A stretch of DNA of 19,740 nucleotides, taken from the NCBI GenBank assembly GCA_031404355.1, contig JANNHK010000450.1, positions 1 to 19,740 of the forward strand. Direction: 5' to 3'. The notes beneath the pieces were generated by a model. The model worked only from the letters and a program-made list of their open reading frames with translations. It was not told the DNA's origin and searched no databases. Source of the DNA: JANNHK01 sp031404355 (lineage in GTDB: Bacteria; Actinomycetota; Acidimicrobiia; IMCC26256; PALSA-610). The position numbers were made by a program, and so were the translations under genes. This document shows positions 14,106 to 19,740 of the stretch, in pieces. The stretch's first letter is position 1; each line of letters begins with the position of its first letter.

Positions 14106-17100
14106 TCAATGCTTTGGGTCTACCTCCCACCGCACGCCGACGGCCGGATCGGGTACGTAGGCGCAGAACATCCCCGTACGCAGCGCCGCGTCCAGGTGCC
14201 CGCCTGCGACCGGGTCAACCGCCGCGACGCGCTGCACGGTCTGGCGCAGGAGCTTCGTCACGTTGACCCGCGCTCGCTCGGCGGCCGACGTCGCGACCCG
14301 GGCCCGGCCGCCGAGCCCGAGCGCTCGGGCCAGTTCGTCGACGACCACGTCGCGTTCGGCGGTGAGGCGTGCCGCCCGCTCCGAGTCGCCGTCGCGCTCA
14401 GCGTCGTCGAGGTCGTCCTGGAGCTCTCGCACCCGTTCGCGGTACGCGCGCCGGGCGGCGGTGTCGGCGACCTCGTCTCCCGCGCCGGTGTCGGCGCCGT
14501 CGACGAGGTCGAGGACGTGGACCTCAACCCCCGGCCGGGCGAGCAGGAGCGCGAGATAGCGCACCCCCTTCGAGTCGCGCAGTCGAGCGGGCTGCGAGCC
14601 CGGGAACGTGATTGCCCACGTCTCGCCGTCGCAGCGCAACGACGCGACCCCGGCGGGCGGGCGCGCGCTCGGGCGCGCACCGCCCAACGCGGCGAGCTCG
14701 CGATCGATCAACGACACGAACGGATCGTCCGGCCGGCACCGCCCGCGCGCGTTCTCCAGGTAGAAGCGCGCCTCGACGTTGTCGCCGCGCGCGGCCGCGA
14801 GCAAGCCGAGCACTCGCCCGACCGGCCCGTAGTAGGCGTATCCGGAACCGACGAACGCGAGCAGGTCCGCGTACGGCTGCAGCGCGCGCTCGATCGTACC
14901 GACGGCTGCGGCGTCGCCCAGCTCGGCGGCGACGGCGCCGAGGAGCACCGTCGACGACAGCCAGTTGAGATCGCGCGGCACGGCGCGGAGATCGTCGGCG
15001 ACGAGCACGCCGAGTTCGGCCCGGGCCGTGTCGTAGTCGCCGGTCTGCGCGGCGATGAACGCGAGACCGCACCGGTACGCGGGGACCGCCGGGTTGTCGC
15101 GGGCATTGGCCCGGGCCGCGTCGAACAGCTCACCCACTCGCGACTGGAGAAACCGGATGTTCCCGAGCAGCACGGCGTAGAACTGGAAGGCCGCGGCCGG
15201 TTCCAGCGCCTGGACACCGACGTCGAGCGCGCGCGTTCCCAGCTCCTCGGCCGTGTCGAGCCGATTGTCCATGAGCGCCCGCGTCGCCCGCCAGCGCAGC
15301 ACCGTCCACTCGTGCACCGGATTGCGGCCGATGCGGGCCGTACGCTCGAAGACGGCGATCTCGCGGTCGGCGTCGTCGACCGCGCCGCGTTCGAGGAGTG
15401 ACAGCACGCGGAACGTGCGCGCCTGGAGGATGCGGTCGACATCGTCGACCGCCGTGCCGACGGCGACGAGTTCGTCGACGAGCGCGTCTCGTTCGCGCAT
15501 CCGGTCGGGCTCCCAGCACGCGAACAGGCGGGCGGCGAGAGCGGCCGCCAGCACCTCGTCGTCCTGCAGCCGGCGCGCCGACTCGAGTGCACCGGCAGTG
15601 AGGTCCGACCGCCGGCGGCTCGTCGACTCCCAGTCGCGCGCGCGGTCGCCGCTCCCGACCGCCCAGTACAACGACAGGGCGGTCGCGGCGGCGAGACGCG
15701 CGTGCAACGCCGACTCCGCCGACGGAAGCCCGGCCAACGCTTCCTCACGCAAGCGCACCTGGGTCGGGTCCTCGAGCGGCGCGACCTCGATCCCCTCGAT
15801 GTCGGGCGGGTACGCGAGGGCGACACGGGCCAGGAGGGCGGGGTTCTCGAGTGCGCGCGCGATACCGGCTGCGTCTTGCAACACCGCACGCGCGCCGTCG
15901 CGGTCACGGGCGCGGGCCCGCGCGTCGCCGAGCGCGAGGAGTCGTTCCGCGCGCCGCTCCGGACGAACGTCGGGGAGATGGTCGAGCGCGCGCAACGCGC
16001 GTTCGAGGTGCACCGCGGCGTCCTCGTAGGCGAGCTGGCGCGCCGACCGTTCGGCCGCGCGTTCGGCAGTCTCCAACGCCCGGTTGGCGTCGCCCAGCGG
16101 GAGTGCTTCCGCCAAGTGGTACGCGGCCCGGGCCGCGTACGCATCGGACGTCCCGAGGGCGTGTCCCACGGCGAGGTGAGCCTGCGCACGCGCGCCGGGC
16201 GAGAGTTGCCCGTACAGGGCCTCGCGCACGAGGGCGTGCCGAAACGCGTACGTCGCACCGCCCGTCGTTCGCAGGAGCCCCTCGCGCTCGGCGACGGCGA
16301 GGGTTTCGCGCACGGTGCTCTCGTCGAGCGCGGCCGCGGCCGCGACGATTTCCGGCTCGAACTCCTCGCCTACGACCGCCGCGACACCCAGCACCGCCGG
16401 AGCGGGCTCACCCATCCGTGCGACGCGCAGCACGACGCGATCGCTCGCGGTACGCGCCGATGCGCCGCGCGGCAGGTCTTCGGCCACGAGTGCCACGTAG
16501 AACGGGTTCCCGGCGGTATCGCGATGGACGTCGTGCACGACCGCGTCGGACAGGTCCGTGCCCCCCGGGAGAGCCGCGGCCAACATGCCGCGGACGGCGT
16601 CCTCGTCGAGTCCTTCGAGCACCAGGACGACGGCGTCGGTCGGGAGATCGTCGACAATCGGCGTGCGCACCGTCGCGACCACCAGCACCGGCGCGGTGAC
16701 GACGTCGCGAGCCACGAACTGGAGCAGGCGCAGCGAGCCCGCGTCGGCCCATTGCATGTCGTCGAGAACAACCACGACCGGCTGCTCGGCGCCCGCCGCG
16801 CGCAGGCCGCGTGCGACCGCGTCGAACAGCAGGAATCGTTCGCGTTCGAGGCGGGCCCGACCGCCGCGCGCGCTTTCACCCTTCGCCAATCGGCCGACCC
16901 GGGCGCGTGCGTCGTCGTCGAGGACGGCAATCAGTTCGTGCTCCGGAAGCGCGCGAGCGATCTGCGCCCAGGGCCAGAACGGGGGCGCACCGCCGCCGTC
17001 CCAGCAGCGGGCGTTCACGACGAGGCATCCGGAATCGGCCGCCCGGCGCGCGATCTCGTTCGCGAGCGCGGTCTTGCCGATTCCGGCTTCGCCCGTGACC

Positions 17101-17207
17101 ATGACGACGCTGCCGCGCCCGGCGCGCGCGTCGCCCAGCGCGGCCGCGAGGGCGTCGAGTTCCCGGACGCGGCCGACGACGCGCTGCGACCCCGTCCCCG
17201 CCGGCAT
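14106..17207 (-). CDS. STAND-type AAA ATPase / TPR transcriptional regulator (MalT/LAL-like layout)
   Basis: The 1033-residue protein starts with an ATPase domain: VVGRVRELDALAAAL, Walker A GEAGIGKT at 39-46, and Walker B VVVVLDDMQWAD at 143-154. A winged-helix-like stretch follows (AFRHALVREALYGQLSP). A long alpha-solenoid of TPR-like helices covers roughly residues 330-840. The C-terminus does not show the LuxR helix-turn-helix. Instead it has ARLRDSKGVRYLALLLARPG, then a coiled coil with YRERVRELQDDLDDAERDGD, then AERARVNVTKLLRQTVQRV. This tail recurs in actinobacterial ATPases and may be the output domain. A cytoplasmic signal-responsive regulator is the likely role. ATG 17207 lies 11 bases after the previous stop and has no clear ribosome site, so coupling is possible. 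The target could be the operon whose dyads lie just beyond its stop codon, by position only. Confidence 0.82.
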   Translation of the reverse strand: MPAGTGSQRVVGRVRELDALAAALGDARAGRGSVVMVTGEAGIGKTALANEIARRAADSGCLVVNARCWDGGGAPPFWPWAQIARALPEHELIAVLDDDARARVGRLAKGESARGGRARLERERFLLFDAVARGLRAAGAEQPVVVVLDDMQWADAGSLRLLQFVARDVVTAPVLVVATVRTPIVDDLPTDAVVLVLEGLDEDAVRGMLAAALPGGTDLSDAVVHDVHRDTAGNPFYVALVAEDLPRGASARTASDRVVLRVARMGEPAPAVLGVAAVVGEEFEPEIVAAAAALDESTVRETLAVAEREGLLRTTGGATYAFRHALVREALYGQLSPGARAQAHLAVGHALGTSDAYAARAAYHLAEALPLGDANRALETAERAAERSARQLAYEDAAVHLERALRALDHLPDVRPERRAERLLALGDARARARDRDGARAVLQDAAGIARALENPALLARVALAYPPDIEGIEVAPLEDPTQVRLREEALAGLPSAESALHARLAAATALSLYWAVGSGDRARDWESTSRRRSDLTAGALESARRLQDDEVLAAALAARLFACWEPDRMRERDALVDELVAVGTAVDDVDRILQARTFRVLSLLERGAVDDADREIAVFERTARIGRNPVHEWTVLRWRATRALMDNRLDTAEELGTRALDVGVQALEPAAAFQFYAVLLGNIRFLQSRVGELFDAARANARDNPAVPAYRCGLAFIAAQTGDYDTARAELGVLVADDLRAVPRDLNWLSSTVLLGAVAAELGDAAAVGTIERALQPYADLLAFVGSGYAYYGPVGRVLGLLAAARGDNVEARFYLENARGRCRPDDPFVSLIDRELAALGGARPSARPPAGVASLRCDGETWAITFPGSQPARLRDSKGVRYLALLLARPGVEVHVLDLVDGADTGAGDEVADTAARRAYRERVRELQDDLDDAERDGDSERAARLTAERDVVVDELARALGLGGRARVATSAAERARVNVTKLLRQTVQRVAAVDPVAGGHLDAALRTGMFCAYVPDPAVGVRWEVDPKH

Positions 17208-17218
17208 CGGCGCGGACG

Positions 17219-17530
17219 CTACTCGCGCCGGTACAACCGAGTCCCGACGGCCGCGAACCGACCCTCACCGGCGCCCACGCCCGTGTCACGCCACTCGTCG
17301 TGCAGGGCGTCGTGGGCGAACCACCGGCCGAGCGGCGCGATGAGGAACAGCCGGAACGTTCCGAGCGAGAACTCCCACTCCTCGGGCGCACCTGGCACCT
17401 GCGACTCGGCCCCCCGCCCGACCTCCCACTCCCGGTACCGAGCCTCGATTGCATCTTGTTCGGTGTCGCCGTCGCCGTCTCCGTCACGAGAGGCGGCTAC
17501 CACGGTGCCCGCCCCCAGCTCGTGATCCAC
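17219..17530 (-). CDS. Small hypothetical protein (103 aa)
   Basis: I do not recognise this protein. It has an acidic start (SRDGDGDGDTEQDAIEARYREWEVG) and a more hydrophobic, aromatic second half (EEWEFSLGTFRLFLIAPLGRWFAHDALHDEWRDTG). There is no signal peptide; the FRLFLIAPLGRWF stretch is short for a membrane span. GTG 17530 has GAGG 7 bases upstream and overlaps the preceding gene by 34 bases. GTG 17503 is a shorter alternative overlapping the stop by a few bases. Tight packing between a secreted multidomain protein and a regulator makes a functional link likely, but nothing says which. A role as partner or inhibitor of the upstream enzyme-like protein is only a possibility. Confidence 0.6.
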   Translation of the reverse strand: MDHELGAGTVVAASRDGDGDGDTEQDAIEARYREWEVGRGAESQVPGAPEEWEFSLGTFRLFLIAPLGRWFAHDALHDEWRDTGVGAGEGRFAAVGTRLYRRE

Positions 17531-19740
17531 GTCTCGGCCTCGGCCGAGGCGCCGTTGTCGCCCATCCAGTCGCGGAACATGTCCGTTCCCTCCTCGGGTC
17601 CGTGGGCGCGCACCAGGCGGGCCAGCTCGTCCTCCTCGAAGGTACGGCGCACGACCGCGTCAACTCCGGGTGCGGCACCGTCGACCTTCGCCGTCCACCG
17701 TTGTGTCCACTCCGCCTCGGGTATCAAGCGGCGCTCCCCCGTGCCGCCCTTGGTCCAGTACTCGTCGCCGGTGCCCATCGCCTGCCAGTAGTCCGCGACG
17801 AAGCGCCGGCCGTCGGGCAAGACGATGCGCGTCGCCCGGTGGTTCACCTCGAACACAGAGTCGATCCAGTCGTGCGGGCGGTCGCTCGTCGACGACGGCT
17901 CTTCGACGTAGATGTCGGTCACGATCGCCCGGTCACCGAACCGATCGCGTACGAATCCGCTCGTCCACTCCTTGCCCCACTCCGCGAACTCGCCGCACTG
18001 GCCGCCTTTCGGGTCGTTGTACGCCGGGTTCAGCGACCAGCCGAAGTTGTCGACGACCTTGATCAGCTTCGTGCGGTTGCGGACGAAGTACCCGTCGGCC
18101 AGCTTCGCGTCGATCGCGGAACTGAAGTCGGCCGCCAACGCGTCGATCACCTCGGGCGTAACCACCGGCGCATCCGGGTCGATCTCCCACGATTCGGTGA
18201 CCCCCGTCGGTGTCTTCGGTACGCCGAGACGTTCGAGGAGTTCGGCGGCCATCGGTACGATCACGACGTCTTCGCCGACTTGTTCGAACGCATCCATGAT
18301 CTCGTTGCCAGTGTCGGAGTCGCGGTAGCCGTCGAGGATCTCCTGAGGAGTCGGCTCGCGCACCGGAAGCGGTTCGGGTGGCGGGTCCGGCGCTGCCGGA
18401 TCGGGGTCGGCGACCGGATCGGGGTCGGCGACCGGGTCGGCGGCCGCGACCTCGGGGTCGTACGCGTCGACGTCGACGAGCACGACGATCTCGTCGGCGG
18501 TCTCGATCGTTCCGCTGACCCGCACGATCGTTCCCATCGCACCGAGGCGGTCGTCTGTGATCCGTATGCCGTCGCCCTCGACGACGGTCCCGAACTGCTG
18601 GTCGTCCGGTATCGCCACCTCGGCGCCGGGTGGGAGCCCGAGCACGGCCCGCGCGTCGTCGCCGGTCAGCGCGATGGTCGTGCGCCGGCGCCCGCGCCCG
18701 GGCCCCGAGCCGCTCTCGGTCAGCACGGTCGCCGCGACCGCCCCGACCCCGGCCACGCCGACGACACCCGCCGCGGCCGCGTCGCCCGCGTCAATGTCGC
18801 CGTCGGAGTCGCTGCCGTCAGGCCCGTCCCCTTCCGGACCGGCCGCCGCGGCCGTGGTCTCGTCCGTGTCGCCGCCGCCGTCGCCGTCGTCCGATGCGCC
18901 GGTGAGGAGACCCGCCTCCTCTGGCTCCGACTCCCCCGAACACGATCGGGCGAGGGGTGCGATGGCGGCGAGGTACGCCTCGGCTTCGGCCGTGACCGCC
19001 GCCGAACTCTCGACCCACGCGTCGGTGTCGGCACTCGTGAAGTACCGCCGGTCGGGATCGCGCGTCGGGGTCCTACCGCACTCCGGTCGCCCGTCGGCAC
19101 TTGTGTACCAGTCGGCGTTGATGAAATCGCCGTTCACTACGGGCGCGCGCGGCGGCTCGTACCCGCACGACACACTGGATCCGAGTTCACCCACGCTGAC
19201 GAACGAAGTCACCCGCACGAGCCCGCCGGCCGCCTCCGGACACGGCGGCACGTCGCCTTCCTGCATCGGCGCGGGTGTCGTACACGGCACCGCGAGCGCT
19301 TCCGCCTCGGCGAGGAACTGTGCCGCAACCGCTTCGACACTCGCCCGGCTGATGTTGTCGTGCTGGTACACGGAGTACGCGACCCAGGCCCGCATGTCGT
19401 CGCTGTAGAGGTACCCGCTGATGAGCGGCGGGTCCTCGGGCGGGTTCGGGAACATCTCCGGGCACTGCACGAACTCCTCGGCGTCGCTCCAGTGCGCGAC
19501 GACCTGGCCGTAGCCGCCGTAGGCCGGCGTGTTCTGGTACGAGCACAGCAGCGACCCGTACACGGATCCGGAGGGTTCCTTGCGCACGGTGGCGTCCGCC
19601 TGCACCGCGACGCCGTCGATGGCGGGCGGGCACGCCGCGAGTTCCTGCGCCTGCGCTCGTCCGGTCCCGCCGCCGACGGGCAGCGCGACGACGAGCACGA
19701 ACACGGCCGCGGGGACCGCGACGAGCCGCGCCTGACTCAG
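17497..19740 (-). CDS. Exported multidomain protein with duplicated Cys domain and putative Cys-His-Asp hydrolase domain (5' partial)
   Basis: The frame is open through the right edge, so the true start lies outside. The GTG at 19704 would cut into a signal peptide, which in full reads RLVAVPAAVFVLVVALPVGG followed by RAQAQ. Counting from GTG 19704, two related extracellular units of about 100 residues follow, each beginning with a CP motif and ending with an Ala-rich helix and Cys (EALAVPC, LARSC). Then come an acidic Gly/Asp linker, a possible membrane helix near 310-330 (GVVGVAGVGAVAATVL) with a basic stop, a beta-rich segment (MGTIVRVSGTIETADEIVVLVDVDAY), and a Pro-Asp linker. The C-terminal domain has GGQCGEFAEW (Cys near 569), VNHRATRIVLPDG (His near 621) and RRFVADYW (Asp near 634). 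This order resembles a transglutaminase/papain-like triad. Hydrolase activity is inferred. It heads the visible leftward block and overlaps the next gene. Confidence 0.72.
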   Translation of the reverse strand: MSQARLVAVPAAVFVLVVALPVGGGTGRAQAQELAACPPAIDGVAVQADATVRKEPSGSVYGSLLCSYQNTPAYGGYGQVVAHWSDAEEFVQCPEMFPNPPEDPPLISGYLYSDDMRAWVAYSVYQHDNISRASVEAVAAQFLAEAEALAVPCTTPAPMQEGDVPPCPEAAGGLVRVTSFVSVGELGSSVSCGYEPPRAPVVNGDFINADWYTSADGRPECGRTPTRDPDRRYFTSADTDAWVESSAAVTAEAEAYLAAIAPLARSCSGESEPEEAGLLTGASDDGDGGGDTDETTAAAAGPEGDGPDGSDSDGDIDAGDAAAAGVVGVAGVGAVAATVLTESGSGPGRGRRRTTIALTGDDARAVLGLPPGAEVAIPDDQQFGTVVEGDGIRITDDRLGAMGTIVRVSGTIETADEIVVLVDVDAYDPEVAAADPVADPDPVADPDPAAPDPPPEPLPVREPTPQEILDGYRDSDTGNEIMDAFEQVGEDVVIVPMAAELLERLGVPKTPTGVTESWEIDPDAPVVTPEVIDALAADFSSAIDAKLADGYFVRNRTKLIKVVDNFGWSLNPAYNDPKGGQCGEFAEWGKEWTSGFVRDRFGDRAIVTDIYVEEPSSTSDRPHDWIDSVFEVNHRATRIVLPDGRRFVADYWQAMGTGDEYWTKGGTGERRLIPEAEWTQRWTAKVDGAAPGVDAVVRRTFEEDELARLVRAHGPEEGTDMFRDWMGDNGASAEAETWITSWGRAPW
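18398..18441 (-). repeat. 18-bp tandem repeat coding for a Pro-Asp linker
   Basis: GGATCGGGGTCGGCGACC occurs at 18398-18415 and again at 18416-18433, then a partial third copy follows. On the minus strand it encodes the repeated VADPDP linker just before the C-terminal domain. The 18-bp period keeps the frame, so copy number could vary without breaking the gene. Confidence 0.85.

Noticed and set aside
15702..17525. Long plus-strand open frame of about 600 codons opposite the regulator gene
   Set aside because: It is the antisense shadow of the ATPase/TPR gene in high-GC DNA. Its translation is Arg-rich with no domain, while the minus strand shows Walker motifs.

Overview
The window is GC-rich, densely packed DNA with GTG/ATG starts and many 4-base GTGA start/stop overlaps. 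This fits a high-GC actinobacterium. A KstR-type operator, repeats of the form GYWLVATDGGIFAFGDA and an actinobacterial-style STAND regulator point the same way. An Acidimicrobiia-like lineage is my inference, not something the sequence proves.

Layout. Bases 1-401 hold no gene I can assign with confidence, but contain a perfect 12-bp hairpin. A rightward gene of unknown function follows (402-1193). Next comes a KstR-like 14-bp palindrome (1230-1243) in front of a rightward amidohydrolase (1271-3001). A leftward short-chain dehydrogenase (3093-3798) is broken by an internal deletion and frameshift. From 3917 to 6934 a tightly overlapping four-gene rightward operon encodes a MauE-like membrane protein, a MauD-like thioredoxin, an unrecognised 150-aa protein, and a Tat-exported protein. 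The last of these joins a cysteine-rich domain like the methylamine dehydrogenase light chain (MauA) to 5.5 exact-length 42-residue repeats that look like propeller blades. This is the most novel item in the window. It resembles the maturation and small-subunit part of a mau cluster, but mauB, mauG and amicyanin are absent from the window and the second TTQ tryptophan appears to be replaced.

A 15-bp AT-rich inverted repeat (6944-6996) separates that operon from a long leftward block. Read in its own direction, the block runs: a secreted multidomain protein with a duplicated Cys domain and a putative Cys-His-Asp hydrolase domain (starts beyond the right edge), a 103-aa protein, a 1033-aa STAND/TPR ATPase regulator, a short intergenic region with two dyad operators, then an operon. 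The operon encodes an epimerase fused to a membrane domain, the FAD, 2Fe-2S and molybdopterin subunits of a xanthine-dehydrogenase-family enzyme, a class I aminotransferase and a nitrilase-family omega-amidase. The aminotransferase/omega-amidase pair suggests glutamine (or methionine) transamination pulled forward by hydrolysis of the omega-amide keto acid. The molybdenum hydroxylase substrate is unknown. A 61-bp tandem repeat occupies the only sizeable spacer in that operon.

No rRNA, tRNA, CRISPR array, transposase or integrase was recognised.
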